Position numbers and translations under genes: made by a program. The notes beneath the pieces were generated by a model. The model searched no databases. It saw only the letters and a program-made list of their open reading frames with translations, and was not told the origin of the DNA. A DNA stretch of 64,000 bases from Streptomyces sp. PR69 (lineage in GTDB: Bacteria > Actinomycetota > Actinomycetes > Streptomycetales > Streptomycetaceae): assembly GCF_026420845.1 (NCBI RefSeq), contig NZ_JAOWCB010000002.1, forward strand, positions 124,001 through 188,000. Direction: 5' to 3'. Within the stretch, counting starts at the first letter, position 1; each line of letters starts with the position of its first letter. Positions 24,015 to 32,919 of the stretch are shown here, piece by piece.

Positions 24015-24503
24015 TCAGCCGCTCTCGTGAATCCGCTGCCCTGTGGCGGTGTCGATCAGAATCTGCCGCGCTTGGCTCACGCTGCCGGGCACGACCGCCC
24101 GGGCCATCGCGGCGTGCGCGGCCTCCGGCGTGGAGTCCGGGGGAATCACCAGCAGCGAGAAGTGGTCGCGATCACCGCGGGTCACGAGCACGGTGTCGTC
24201 CCCCACCGGGAACGAGTCGATGTGGACCACGCGGTCATCGACCACCAGCCGCGTCGGGAGTGACTCCCAGGCGGAGGCGTCGAGCCCCACACGGGTCACC
24301 GGGCCGAGGTGTTCGGTCACCGCCATGATGAGGGCGGGCAGCTCGGCGCCGATGTCGCGGGAGCGGGGCCACCAGGCACCGTCCAGGGCCCCCTCGCGGG
24401 ACTGGGTGGTTTCCAGCCGCAGCAGGGCTGTTCCGGGCCGTACGGAAGCGTGAACCGCGTCCGGAAGAAATCCGGCGGGTCGCTGCGTCGTAGCGTCGTC
24501 CAT
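24015..24503 (-). CDS. DUF5994 family protein
   Basis: A 162-residue cytosolic protein with no known activity. Typical family text includes [38 protein letters not shown] and [20 protein letters not shown]. These proteins are frequent in Streptomyces accessory stress clusters. The ATG at 24503 starts the family domain; further upstream the frame is open but not family-like. Confidence 0.85.
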   Translation of the reverse strand: MDDATTQRPAGFLPDAVHASVRPGTALLRLETTQSREGALDGAWWPRSRDIGAELPALIMAVTEHLGPVTRVGLDASAWESLPTRLVVDDRVVHIDSFPVGDDTVLVTRGDRDHFSLLVIPPDSTPEAAHAAMARAVVPGSVSQARQILIDTATGQRIHESG

Positions 24504-24832
24504 GGTCTGCCGCCCGTCGGCCGTCGAGTTGCCCGGCCGCCGGAGACTGAGAGTCCCCGGCAGTCGGAGACGAGGAACCGTCAGGTCCACGATACTGCGG
24601 TCACGCGCGGCGCCGGCCGCCCGGGAAGGAAGAGGAGGCGGCGGGACGGCTCCCTCCACGCTTGGCATCCCGGCTGTGAGGCACCCACACTGGAGATAAG
24701 GACGACGTCCGGACGAACCACCCGGTCCACGGTGCGGCGCGGCACAGCGCACGGACGATCGTGTCGGCGCGGCGCACCGGTTGCCGACCGGGATCGTGTC
24801 TTCCGTGCGGACCGACCGGAGGTGACCTCACG
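24504..24832. other. Divergent intergenic region
   Basis: 329 bp between the DUF5994 gene and the small gene at 24833. No gene, strong hairpin or recognisable operator was seen. Confidence 0.5.
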
Positions 24833-25093
24833 ATGGCCGAGCAACAGCTGCCCCCGGCCGGCCGGGCAGACGTCCGGGTGGTCGCCGCGACTCCCGAGGT
24901 GGCCCGCAGGGTGGTGGAGGTGCTGCGCCGCTGCTTCGCGGCGACGGAGCAGCGCAGCTATCCGGCGGGCCGTGAAGGCGCCACCTGCCTCAGTCTCACC
25001 GTGGACACCACACGGGCGGCGGGTCCTGCCCGGTCGTGGCTCGCCTCAAGCAGGCCGCCCACCGACCAGCGTCCCCAGGCGGGCAGGCGCTGA
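24833..25093 (+). CDS. Small conserved-looking protein of unknown function
   Basis: An 86-residue protein: an alpha/beta start (ADVRVVAATPEVARRVVEVL), then a Thr/Asp strand (CLSLTVDTTRAAG) and a Pro/Arg-rich tail. The first part suggests a small two-layer fold of the kind found near DUF5994 genes. The ATG has GGAGGTGAC 6 bases upstream. It is followed after 26 bases by the next small gene. Confidence 0.6.
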   Translation: MAEQQLPPAGRADVRVVAATPEVARRVVEVLRRCFAATEQRSYPAGREGATCLSLTVDTTRAAGPARSWLASSRPPTDQRPQAGRR

Positions 25094-25119
25094 CCCGCCA
25101 TCCCAAGGGAGCGGCAGCC

Positions 25120-25389
25120 ATGGCAACACTGCGGGAACGCAGGCAGTACCGGGAGGCCGTCCTGTGCGCCCTCTACGAAGCGATCGCCGAGAACCGCAGC
25201 AGCCTCAGCGGAGAGACCCTGCGCGACGCGGTGCGCCTTCCCGACGAGGACCTCGCTGCCGCGTGCAGCTATCTTGCCGACGAGGGCCTCGTCTCGGTCG
25301 AATGGACGTCCCACCGCACCCCGGCCATCGTGACGATCACCCACGAAGGTCTGCGCCGCATGGAGGCCGCAGAGGACCGGGAAAGCTGA
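25120..25389 (+). CDS. Small winged-helix-like protein
   Basis: An 89-residue protein that looks like a winged helix: REAVLCALYEAIAENRS (H1), DEDLAAACSYLADEGLVSVEW (H2-H3 and turn) and PAIVTITHEGLRRMEAAE (wing plus last helix). It may be a DNA-binding regulator. AAGGGAG is about 11 bases upstream of the ATG. It is likely transcribed with the gene at 24833. Confidence 0.68.
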   Translation: MATLRERRQYREAVLCALYEAIAENRSSLSGETLRDAVRLPDEDLAAACSYLADEGLVSVEWTSHRTPAIVTITHEGLRRMEAAEDRES

Positions 25390-25525
25390 CGGAGATCTCT
25401 CGTCGCGCCGGGCCTCTTCCTTCTCGCGGTGCGCGCCAGGGCGCCCGGCCGGGTCGGCCGGACGAGGGACACCAGAAGGGTGGCCGGCTCGGCGCGTCGG
25501 AGCCGGCAGAGCCCCGGCCCGGCTG

Positions 25526-26590
25526 TCAGTCCGCCGTCCTGAGCAGCGCGGCGATCTCACGGGCGGCGTCCCGGGCCGGGCGGCCGACGCCGATGAGCGT
25601 CGCGGAGGCGGGGCCGGTCCAGTCTCCATAGCCGAGCAGGTGCAGGCGCGGCTCGGCGAGCGCGCGGGTGCCGGCGGTGGGGATGCGGCCGCGGGCGTCG
25701 CGCAGTCCCAGGGGGGCGAGGTGGGACAGGGCGGGGCGGAATCCGGTGCACCAGATGATCGCGTCGGCGTCCGCCGTCGTGCCGTCCGCCCACGCCGCAC
25801 CGGTCGGCGTGAGCCGGTCGAACATCGGCTGCGCCTTCAGCAGTCCGGCGTCCCGCGCCTGGCGTACGGGAGGCACGGCCACGATGTCGCCGAGGGAGGC
25901 GACCCCGCCGGTGTCGGTGCGCCCCGCGTCGAGAGCGCGGCGGCGGGCGGTGGCGACGTCGAACAGCAGGCGGCCGTCGACGTCGTCGGGCAGGAAGCGC
26001 GGCTCGCGGAGGGTGACCCAGGTCAGTTCGGCGTCGTATGCGAGGTCGGCGGCGATCTGCGCGCCGGAGTTGCCGCCGCCGACGACGATGACCCGCTGTC
26101 CGGCGAACTCGCGCGGGGTGCGGTAGTCCACGGTGTGCAGCCGGCGTCCCCGGAACAGCTCCCGCCCCGGCACGGCGGGCAGGAAGGGGCGCGACCAGGT
26201 GCCGGTCGCGCTGACGACCGCGCGGGCCCGCCACGCCCCCGCGTCCGACTCGACGCGCAGGCGCGGCCCGTCGCGGTGGACGGCCCGCGCCTCTGCCCCG
26301 TGGCGGACGGGCAGTTCGTACCGCTGGGCGTAGTCGGCCAGGTACGACACGACGTGCGCCGCGTCCGGGTATGTCCTGCCCTCCTGCGGCGGCATCATCC
26401 GTCCGGGCAGCGAGGAGTACGCGGCCGGGGAGAACAGCCGCAGGGAGTCCCATGCGTGCCGCCACGCCCCGCCGGGCGCCGCCTGGGCGTCGAGGACGAC
26501 GAACTCCACGCCCAGGCGGCGCAGGTGGTAGCCGGCGGCGAGCCCGGACTGGCCGCCGCCGATCACCACGACGTCGACGTCAGCCGTCAC
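25526..26590 (-). CDS. arsO: ArsO-type flavin monooxygenase
   Basis: A 354-residue flavoprotein with an N-terminal FAD motif (VVVIGGGQSGLAAGYHLRRL), a central NAD(P)H motif (VIVVGGGNSGAQIAADLAYD) and ATGTWSRPFLP. The family oxidises small nitrogen- or arsenic-related substrates; the reaction of ArsO is not settled. Third gene of arsR-arsB-arsO; its GTG start overlaps the arsB stop by 4 bases. The same order is known from the arsRBOCT system of a Streptomyces linear plasmid. Confidence 0.88.
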   Translation of the reverse strand: MTADVDVVVIGGGQSGLAAGYHLRRLGVEFVVLDAQAAPGGAWRHAWDSLRLFSPAAYSSLPGRMMPPQEGRTYPDAAHVVSYLADYAQRYELPVRHGAEARAVHRDGPRLRVESDAGAWRARAVVSATGTWSRPFLPAVPGRELFRGRRLHTVDYRTPREFAGQRVIVVGGGNSGAQIAADLAYDAELTWVTLREPRFLPDDVDGRLLFDVATARRRALDAGRTDTGGVASLGDIVAVPPVRQARDAGLLKAQPMFDRLTPTGAAWADGTTADADAIIWCTGFRPALSHLAPLGLRDARGRIPTAGTRALAEPRLHLLGYGDWTGPASATLIGVGRPARDAAREIAALLRTAD

Positions 26591-27675
26591 GAGGTGACGA
26601 ACTTCCGCCGCCAGGCCAGGGACACGTACACCAGGGCCACCAGGACAGGCACCTCGATCAGCGGGCCGACCACGCCCGACAGGGCCTGACCCGACGTCAC
26701 GCCGAAGGTGGCGATGGCGACGGCGATGGCCAGTTCGAAGTTGTTGCCCGCGGCGGTGAAGGCGAGCGTGGCCGTACGGCCGTAGTTCAGCCCGATCGCC
26801 TTGCCCAGTGCGAAGGCGCCGAACCACATCACCGCGAAGTACACCAGCAGCGGGATCGCGATGCGGGCCACGTCCAGCGGCTGTGAGGTGATCGTCTTCC
26901 CCTGGAGGGCGAACAGCAGCACGATGGTGAACAGCAGTCCGTACAGCGCCCAGGGGCCGATCTTCGGCAGGAAGCGGGACTCGTACGTCTCGCGGCCCAG
27001 CCTCCGCTCACCGGCGCGGCGGGTGAGGAAGCCCGCCGCGAGCGGGACGCCGAGGAAGATGACGACGTTCAGGGCGATCTTCCACATGGAGATGTCGAGC
27101 TGGTCCCCGGCACCGAGGCCGAGCCAGCCGGGCAGCAGATCCAGGTAGAACCAGCCCAGCAGGCCGAAGGCCAGCACCTGGAAGACGGAGTTCAGGGCGA
27201 CCAGGACGGCGGCGGCCTCCCGGTCGCCGCACGCGAGGTCGTTCCAGATGATCACCATGGCGATGCAGCGGGCGAGGCCGACGATGATCAGGCCGGTGCG
27301 GTATTCGGGCAGGTCCGGCAGGAAGATCCACGCCAGGGCGAACATCACCGCCGGACCGAGGACCCAGTTGATGACGAGCGAGGAGAGCATCAGCTTCCGG
27401 TCGCCGGTGACGGCGTCGAGCCTGTCGTAGCGGACCTTGGCGAGGACCGGGTACATCATGATCAGCAGGCCGAGCGCGATCGGCAGTGAGATGCCGCCGA
27501 TCTCCACGGCCGCCAGGGCGTCGTTCAGCCCCGGGACGAGCCGTCCCAGGCCCAGGCCGACGCCCATGGCCAGCAGGATCCAGACCGCGAGATAGCGGTC
27601 GAGGGTCGACAGCTTTGCGACCACCGACGATTCGGCGGCCGCAGCGGGGACTTCGGGGGTATTGGTACGGGTCAC
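26587..27675 (-). CDS. arsB: ACR3-family arsenite efflux permease
   Basis: A 362-residue inner-membrane exporter with about ten hydrophobic segments. Hallmarks: VGLARCIAMVIIWNDLACGD (the conserved Cys of ACR3) and LAFTAAGNNFELAIAVAIAT. It exports As(III) using the proton gradient. Its start overlaps the arsR stop by 4 bases (27672-27675), and arsO overlaps its end. Confidence 0.95.
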   Translation of the reverse strand: MTRTNTPEVPAAAAESSVVAKLSTLDRYLAVWILLAMGVGLGLGRLVPGLNDALAAVEIGGISLPIALGLLIMMYPVLAKVRYDRLDAVTGDRKLMLSSLVINWVLGPAVMFALAWIFLPDLPEYRTGLIIVGLARCIAMVIIWNDLACGDREAAAVLVALNSVFQVLAFGLLGWFYLDLLPGWLGLGAGDQLDISMWKIALNVVIFLGVPLAAGFLTRRAGERRLGRETYESRFLPKIGPWALYGLLFTIVLLFALQGKTITSQPLDVARIAIPLLVYFAVMWFGAFALGKAIGLNYGRTATLAFTAAGNNFELAIAVAIATFGVTSGQALSGVVGPLIEVPVLVALVYVSLAWRRKFVTS

Positions 27676-27986
27676 GGACAGGCCCTTTTGGTGTCGGCGG
27701 CGGCGGTGGCGCGGGCGGTCTCGGCCAGTTCGGCGAACTGGCCGGCGAGCGAGGCGATGACGTCAGGGCGCAGCTTGTAGTACGTGAAGCGGCCGCACGG
27801 CTCGGTCTCCACCACGCCCGCCTCGCGCAGCACTCTCAGGTGGTTCGACAGGTTGGTCTGGCGGGCTCCCGTCTCCTCCACAAGATGGCTGGTGCACAGG
27901 GTCTCGCGGGCGAGCAGGGTCACGATCCGGAGCCTGAGCGGGTCGGCCAGGACTCGGATCAGCTCAGTGTCGACTGACGTCATCAT
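27672..27986 (-). CDS. arsR: ArsR-family arsenic-responsive repressor
   Basis: A 104-residue winged-helix repressor. ARETLCTSHLVEETGARQTN and LSNHLRVLREAGVVETEPCG show the ArsR helix-turn-helix. Cys31, Cys64 and a C-terminal Cys103 are candidate As(III) ligands; the E. coli-type CVCDLC motif is not present. It starts just before the inverted repeat at 27998-28014, which it probably binds to control both arsRBO and arsCT. Confidence 0.9.
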   Translation of the reverse strand: MMTSVDTELIRVLADPLRLRIVTLLARETLCTSHLVEETGARQTNLSNHLRVLREAGVVETEPCGRFTYYKLRPDVIASLAGQFAELAETARATAAADTKRACP

Positions 27987-27997
27987 GGACTGATACT

Positions 27998-28014
27998 CTC
28001 ACATCAGTGGTGAG
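27998..28014. promoter_or_regulatory. Candidate ArsR operator in the divergent ars promoter
   Basis: CTCAC-N7-GTGAG inverted repeat, 12 bases upstream of arsR and 60 upstream of arsC. Confidence 0.5.
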
Positions 28015-28073
28015 TGACACCACCGGGCGCTGAAGTCATGTGTGCCTGACCCCCGTATGGCAAGAGAGACCCG

Positions 28074-28496
28074 ATGTCCGACAAGCCCTCCGTGCTCTTC
28101 GTCTGTGTCCACAACGCCGGCCGCTCCCAGATGGCCGCGGCCTGGCTCACCCACCTCGCCGGGGACCGCGTCGAGGTCCGCTCCGCCGGCTCCGCCCCCG
28201 CCGACCAGGTCAACCCGGCCGCGGTCGAGGCCATGCGCGAGGTCGGCGTCGACATGTCCGCGGAGGTGCCGAAGATCCTGACCGTGGAGGCCGTCCAGGC
28301 GTCCGACGTCTGCATCACCATGGGGTGCGGCGACACCTGCCCCGTCTTCCCCGGCAAGCGCTACCTCGACTGGAAGCTCGACGACCCGGCCGGGCAGGGC
28401 GTCGAGGCCGTCCGGCCCATCCGCGACGAGATCAAGAAGCTCGTCGAGGGGCTGATCGCCGACATCGCTCCGGAAGGGCCGGAGGCCGGGGCGTGA
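28074..28496 (+). CDS. arsC: Thioredoxin-linked arsenate reductase
   Basis: A 140-residue low-molecular-weight phosphatase-like reductase that turns As(V) into As(III) for ArsB. The P-loop CVHNAGRS (Cys11-Arg17) and the redox pair in [11 protein letters not shown] (Cys85 and Cys89) are present, as is the Asp in DWKLDDP. It is coupled to the thioredoxin reductase gene by a GTGA overlap. Confidence 0.95.
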   Translation: MSDKPSVLFVCVHNAGRSQMAAAWLTHLAGDRVEVRSAGSAPADQVNPAAVEAMREVGVDMSAEVPKILTVEAVQASDVCITMGCGDTCPVFPGKRYLDWKLDDPAGQGVEAVRPIRDEIKKLVEGLIADIAPEGPEAGA

Positions 28497-29467
28497 GCGC
28501 CGTACGCGAGGTCATCGTCATCGGCTCGGGCCCCGCCGGGTACACCGCCGCCCTCTATGCCGCCCGCGCCCAGCTGGCGCCCCTGGTCTTCGAGGGGTCC
28601 GTCACCGCGGGGGGCGCGCTCATGCAGACGACCGAGGTCGAGAACTTCCCCGGCTTCCGGGACGGCGTCATGGGCCCGGACCTGATGGACGCCATGCGCG
28701 CCCAGGCCGAGCGGTTCGGCGCCGAGCTGATCCCCGACGACGTGCTGGCCGTCGACCTCACCGGCGCGATCAAGGAAGTCACCGACTCCGCCGGAACGGT
28801 TCACCGGGCCAGGGCCGTCATCGTCGCCACCGGCTCTCAGCACCGCACGCTGGGCCTGCCCGGTGAGGACGCTCTCTCCGGACGGGGCGTGTCGTACTGC
28901 GCCACCTGCGACGGGTTCTTCTTCCGCGAGCACGACATCGTCGTGGTCGGCGGCGGCGACACCGCCATGGAGGAAGCCACCTTCCTCTCCCGCTTCGCCC
29001 GATCGGTCACCGTCGTGCACCGCAGGGACACCCTGCGCGCCTCGAAGGCCATGCAGGAACGGGCCTTCGCCGACCCGAAGATCTCCTTCGCCTGGAACAG
29101 CGAGGTCGCCGGGGTGCACGGCGACCAGAAGCTCACCGGCCTGACCCTGCGCGACACCGTCACCGGCGAGACGCGGGAGCTTGCGGCCACCGGGCTGTTC
29201 GTGGCCATCGGCCATGACCCGCGCAGCGAGCTGTTCAAGGGCCAGCTCGACCTGGACGACGAGGGCTATCTGACGGTCGCCGCGCCCTCCACCCGTACGA
29301 ACCTCCCGGGCGTCTTCGCCGCCGGGGATGTCGTCGATCGCACATACCGTCAGGCCATCACCGCCGCCGGCACCGGCTGCGCGGCGGCGCTGGACGCCGA
29401 GCGGCACCTCGCTTCGCTGGCGCACGACCGGCTCGCGGAGCCGGAAGCGTCTGCGGCCGTGGCCTGA
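28493..29467 (+). CDS. arsT: Thioredoxin reductase (ArsT)
   Basis: A 324-residue flavoprotein that recycles thioredoxin for ArsC. FAD motif [20 protein letters not shown], redox-active CATCDG (in [11 protein letters not shown]), NADPH motif [12 protein letters not shown] and the C-terminal GVFAAGDV. The GTG start overlaps the arsC stop by 4 bases. The arsCT pairing matches the known Streptomyces arsRBOCT arrangement. Confidence 0.94.
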   Translation: MSAVREVIVIGSGPAGYTAALYAARAQLAPLVFEGSVTAGGALMQTTEVENFPGFRDGVMGPDLMDAMRAQAERFGAELIPDDVLAVDLTGAIKEVTDSAGTVHRARAVIVATGSQHRTLGLPGEDALSGRGVSYCATCDGFFFREHDIVVVGGGDTAMEEATFLSRFARSVTVVHRRDTLRASKAMQERAFADPKISFAWNSEVAGVHGDQKLTGLTLRDTVTGETRELAATGLFVAIGHDPRSELFKGQLDLDDEGYLTVAAPSTRTNLPGVFAAGDVVDRTYRQAITAAGTGCAAALDAERHLASLAHDRLAEPEASAAVA

Positions 29468-29751
29468 CCCGCCCCTGCCCCGCCGGGGACGCCCGCTGCG
29501 CCTGAAGTGCGTGTCGGGCGTCTCCACCGGATCGGGCGCACCCCGGCTGCCGCCCGGTTCCGCCGCTGACGGTCCGCGGCCTGGGGGCGAGCACGGCGGT
29601 GTACGCCGCCCTGATCGCACTCAACTGCTTTCTCGTCATCGCCTGCGAGCTGCTGGCGGCCAGGGCAGTGCAGCGCTGGCCGCCCGGATCGCGGTCGTCG
29701 CGGGCGTGGCGCTGACCGGCGCCGGCCGGCCTTCCCGCAGGGCGGGCGGGA
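29468..29751 (+). other. Possible membrane-protein remnant
   Basis: One plus-strand frame reads TAVYAALIALNCFLVIACEL followed by LAARAVQRW; another frame continues as AARIAVVAGVALTGAG. Together they look like two membrane helices split by a shift. I cannot name the family. Confidence 0.3.
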
Positions 29752-30126
29752 TCAGGCGGTGGACGGGTCGAGGATGTCGCGGATGCGGCGCAGCCCTTCG
29801 TGGTCGACGGAGAACCACGACCAGGTGCCGCGCCGCTCACGCGTGAGCAGCCCGGCATCGGTCATGATCTTCAGATGGTGGCTGACCGTCGGCTGGCGCA
29901 GCCCGAGGCAGTCGGTCAGGTCGCAGACGCATGCCTCCCCTGACGGCGAGCGCTCGATCAGCCGGAGGATCTGCAGACGCGTGGGGTCGGCGATCGCCTT
30001 CACCATCCAGGCCAAACGTTCCGCCTCCTCCCGGTCGATCAGGAGGCAGGCAAGCTCGTGGGTGCAGGTCTGCGCACCCTGATCGTCCACCGCCGCCTCC
30101 GGCGCGTCCAACGCAGTGATAGCCAT
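29752..30126 (-). CDS. Second ArsR/SmtB-family repressor
   Basis: A 124-residue repressor. Its DNA-binding helices read EACVCDLTDCLGLRQPTVSH and HLKIMTDAGLLTRERRG. The CVCDL motif with a further Cys gives the classical alpha3-helix As(III) site seen in E. coli ArsR, unlike the first ArsR here. It is divergent from the second arsC. The half-site CATCTAT at its start and the palindrome at 30228-30245 are likely binding sites. Confidence 0.9.
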   Translation of the reverse strand: MAITALDAPEAAVDDQGAQTCTHELACLLIDREEAERLAWMVKAIADPTRLQILRLIERSPSGEACVCDLTDCLGLRQPTVSHHLKIMTDAGLLTRERRGTWSWFSVDHEGLRRIRDILDPSTA

Positions 30127-30186
30127 CTATTCACCATACGGTCGGGACATGGGCCGACCGGGTGACGGAAGCCGCCCCCGACAGGT

Positions 30187-30208
30187 GTTCACCGAGCGTT
30201 CACTTTCC
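30187..30208 (+). promoter_or_regulatory. Tandem PHO-box-like direct repeat upstream of the second arsC
   Basis: GTTCACCGAGC-GTTCACTTTCC: two 11-base units, each beginning GTTCAC. The known Streptomyces PhoP box is built of such 11-base units with GTTCACC cores. It is about 90 bases before the arsC2 start. Confidence 0.68.
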
Positions 30209-30227
30209 GTCCCGTATCCCCCGAAAA

Positions 30228-30245
30228 GATAGATGATCATCTATC
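30228..30245. promoter_or_regulatory. Perfect 18-bp palindrome, candidate ArsR2 operator
   Basis: GATAGATGATCATCTATC, 53 bases upstream of the second arsC and in the divergent promoter with arsR2. A very similar palindrome occurs upstream of pstS (35918-35933). Confidence 0.75.
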
Positions 30246-30297
30246 ATGGCAGGGCAGTCCGGTCAGCTGGACCGGCCCGAGGGCAGGGAGGCAGGAC

Positions 30298-31002
30298 GTG
30301 AGTCAGCCGCCGCCGGACGTGGGTCAGCCGCCGCCGGACCGTCCGGATCGCCTCGGACGGTCCACTCCGCCCCTCGGGGACAGCGGCGGCGTGCTCGACC
30401 GCATCACCCGCCGGCTGGCCGGCCGCCACAGCCGGTCGTTCTCCCGCCAGACCGTCGCCCGGTACGTGGACGAGTGCGCCGTGCTCCTCGCCGACGGCGC
30501 GCGCGTGGGCCGCCATCTGCCCGTCCTGGTCGAGCGGTTCGCCGACCAGCGCCTTGGAGCGCTCGCCAGGGGACTCGGCCTCTCCCCCAAGCCTGTGCCC
30601 GAGGTCCTCTTCGTCTGCACGGAGAACGCGGGCAGGTCCCAGCTCGCCGCGGCGCTGATGCGCCGCCGCGCCCAGGACGCGGTCATCGTCATGACGGCCG
30701 GCTCCGCCCCCGCCGCGGACGTCGCCCCCGTGGTGCGACGCCTGCTCGCCGAGCAGGGCCTGGACTGCGGCGAGGAGTTCCCCAAACCGCTGACCTCGGA
30801 GGTCGTCACAGCCGCCGACGTCGTGGTGACGCTGGGCTGCGGCGACGCCTGCCCGGTGCTGCCCGGCCGCCGGTATCTGGACTGGGACCTGCCCGATCTG
30901 AGCGGGCTGGACATGGAGAGTGCGCGGGCGGTGCGCGACGCGCTGGAGGGGCGGGTCGAACGGCTCGCGCAGGAGCTGCTGCCGGCCGGCGCGCCGTCCT
31001 GA
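30298..31002 (+). CDS. Arsenate reductase with N-terminal three-helix extension
   Basis: A 234-residue protein. Residues 1-20 come from a 21-bp tandem repeat (SQPPPDV, GQPPPDR). Residues 28-95 form a helical bundle resembling the three-helix dimerisation domain found in some actinobacterial ArsC. The LMW-phosphatase domain has P-loop CTENAGRS (Cys107-Arg113) and GCGDACPVLPG. It may use mycothiol or thioredoxin as reductant; that cannot be told from sequence. The GTG has GGAGG 7 bases upstream. Likely dual control by ArsR2 and PhoP (sites upstream). Confidence 0.88.
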   Translation: MSQPPPDVGQPPPDRPDRLGRSTPPLGDSGGVLDRITRRLAGRHSRSFSRQTVARYVDECAVLLADGARVGRHLPVLVERFADQRLGALARGLGLSPKPVPEVLFVCTENAGRSQLAAALMRRRAQDAVIVMTAGSAPAADVAPVVRRLLAEQGLDCGEEFPKPLTSEVVTAADVVVTLGCGDACPVLPGRRYLDWDLPDLSGLDMESARAVRDALEGRVERLAQELLPAGAPS

Positions 31003-31147
31003 CCGCCGGCCGCGGAACGCCGAGCCTCTCCGGCCGGTTCGTCAGTCCTCCTCGGCCGTCGCCTCGGCCGCACACCACGCAATCAGTGTCCGGGCCTCGG
31101 ACGGCGTCCCCGGCCGGGCGCGGGGTGCGCCTCGGCACACGCGGACC

Positions 31148-31936
31148 TTATGCGCTGGGCGCGGACCGCTGTTCTGCGGGCTCCCGGCCGCACCGGGGGC
31201 TGCACTCCAGGCGATACCCCATTCCCCGGATCGCGTCGATGGTGCAGCAGCTGCCGGACTCCTCACGCAGCCGGTTGCGCACCCGCCTGATGTGCACGGT
31301 GAGGGTGTTGCTGTCCAGGTTGTCGGTTCCCCACAGCTCCCGGGTGAGCTCCTGACGGCTGATGACCCGGTTGGGGTGCTGCATCAGATAGCGCAGCAGC
31401 ATGAATTCACGGACCGGCAACTGCAGCGAGCGGCCCTGTACATAGACGTGGAACCCCGCCGGATCAAGCTCGATGTCGCCGACGACGAGGGTCCCGGCCG
31501 AGCCGTCCCCGGCCGGCCGGCCCGAGGTGAGCAGGGGCAGGATCTCCTCGGTGCGGTAGGGGCGGGCGACGAAGGCGACGGCGCCTGCCGCGAGCGCGGC
31601 CGTGGCCTCCGCTGCCCCGTCGGGTCCGGCGCCCACGAGGACCGGGACGGGGTGGAGCCGCGCGATCAGTGAGGTGACGTCGGCAGCGCCCACCACCGGG
31701 AGCGGGGCGCCGAGCAGCACCGCCCGAGGGTGACGGGCGCCGACCTGCAGGAGCGTTTCCGCGCCGTCGTGGCAGGTGATGACCGACACGCCTGCTGCGG
31801 TGAAGCGGGCCTCGGCCTCGGCCGCGATCGCCGCGTCGGGGTCGGCGAGCAGCAGTCCCGGCGGCTCGTTCGCTTCCGGGCCATGGGGGCCCCGCTGGGC
31901 GGGGGGCTTCGGTGTGCGTGGTGCGTCGGGAGTCAC
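31148..31936 (-). CDS. OmpR/PhoB-type response regulator with degenerate receiver
   Basis: A 262-residue regulator. The receiver (about 26-135) has lost key residues: the phospho-acceptor region reads RAVLLGAPLP with Gly where Asp is expected, and the conserved Lys is Arg in VARPYR. The C-terminal winged helix is intact: VREFMLLRYLMQHPNRVISR, RELWGTDNLDSNTLTVHIRR, MGYRLE. The GTG at 31936 follows GAAGGAG. No histidine kinase is nearby. It sits just downstream of pstB and may regulate phosphate genes without phosphorylation; that is inference. Confidence 0.82.
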   Translation of the reverse strand: MTPDAPRTPKPPAQRGPHGPEANEPPGLLLADPDAAIAAEAEARFTAAGVSVITCHDGAETLLQVGARHPRAVLLGAPLPVVGAADVTSLIARLHPVPVLVGAGPDGAAEATAALAAGAVAFVARPYRTEEILPLLTSGRPAGDGSAGTLVVGDIELDPAGFHVYVQGRSLQLPVREFMLLRYLMQHPNRVISRQELTRELWGTDNLDSNTLTVHIRRVRNRLREESGSCCTIDAIRGMGYRLECSPRCGREPAEQRSAPSA

Positions 31937-32014
31937 CCGTACTCCTTCACGTGTGGCAGCGCGCAAAGGCAGCGGTCCATGCGGTCCGCGGTCGGTTGGG
32001 GAAGGGCGGACAGA

Positions 32015-32860
32015 TCAGCCGAAGCGGCCCGAGATGTAGTCCTCGGTGCGCTGGTCGGAGGGGTTGGAGAAGATCCGGGCCGTCTCGTCGTACTCGACCA
32101 GCCGGCCATGGCGCACGCCCTGGTCGTCGACGTCCGCGGTGAAGAAGGCGGTGCGGTGCGAGACACGCGCGGCCTGCTGCATGTTGTGCGTCACGACGAT
32201 GATGGTGAACTCCCGGGCCAGTTGCTCCATCAGGTCCTCGATCTTCGCCGTCGCGATCGGGTCGAGGGCCGAGCAGGGCTCGTCCATCAGGATGACTTCC
32301 GGCTTGACCGCGATGGTGCGGGCGATGCACAGCCGCTGCTGCTGACCGCCGGACAGGGCGAGCGCGGACGTCTTGAGCTTGTCCTTGACCTCGTCCCACA
32401 GCGCGGCGTGGGTGAGGGTCTCCTCGACCAGGTCGTCGAGGTTGCCCTTGAAACCGCCGACCCTGGGCCCGTAGGCGATGTTGTCGTAGATGGACTTGGG
32501 GAACGGGTTGGGCTTCTGGAAGACCATGCCGATGCGGCGGCGGACCTCGATGGGGTCGACGTCACGGCCGTACAGGTCCTCGTCGTGGTAGCGGACCTTC
32601 CCCGCCACCCGGGCGGTGGGGACCAGGTCGTTCATCCGGTTGAAGCAGCGCAGCACGGTCGACTTGCCGCAGCCGGACGGCCCGATCATCGCGGTGATCT
32701 GCTGGTGCCCGATGTTCATGTTGACGTCGCGCACGGCCTCGACGTCACCGTAGAAGACCGAGAGGCTGCCCACTTCGAAGACCGGGCTGACCAGCGAGGG
32801 TGCTTCACGGAAGGCGACCTTGGGGGTCCTGCCGCCTGCGGAGGCTGTGGGGGAGCTCAT
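32015..32860 (-). CDS. pstB: Phosphate ABC transporter ATP-binding protein PstB
   Basis: A 281-residue ATPase of the high-affinity phosphate importer. Walker [10 protein letters not shown]-loop [20 protein letters not shown], signature [14 protein letters not shown], Walker B VILMDEP and the H-loop VVTHNMQQA. The ATG at 32860 has AGGAG 7 bases upstream; longer starts (32914, 32926) lack a good site. Last gene of pstSCAB; phoU is not adjacent. Confidence 0.95.
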   Translation of the reverse strand: MSSPTASAGGRTPKVAFREAPSLVSPVFEVGSLSVFYGDVEAVRDVNMNIGHQQITAMIGPSGCGKSTVLRCFNRMNDLVPTARVAGKVRYHDEDLYGRDVDPIEVRRRIGMVFQKPNPFPKSIYDNIAYGPRVGGFKGNLDDLVEETLTHAALWDEVKDKLKTSALALSGGQQQRLCIARTIAVKPEVILMDEPCSALDPIATAKIEDLMEQLAREFTIIVVTHNMQQAARVSHRTAFFTADVDDQGVRHGRLVEYDETARIFSNPSDQRTEDYISGRFG

Positions 32861-32919
32861 CGGGGTCTCCTGCGGGGAGGTAACGGGGTTGTCGGGTCGG
32901 TCGGCCTGCGTCATGACGG

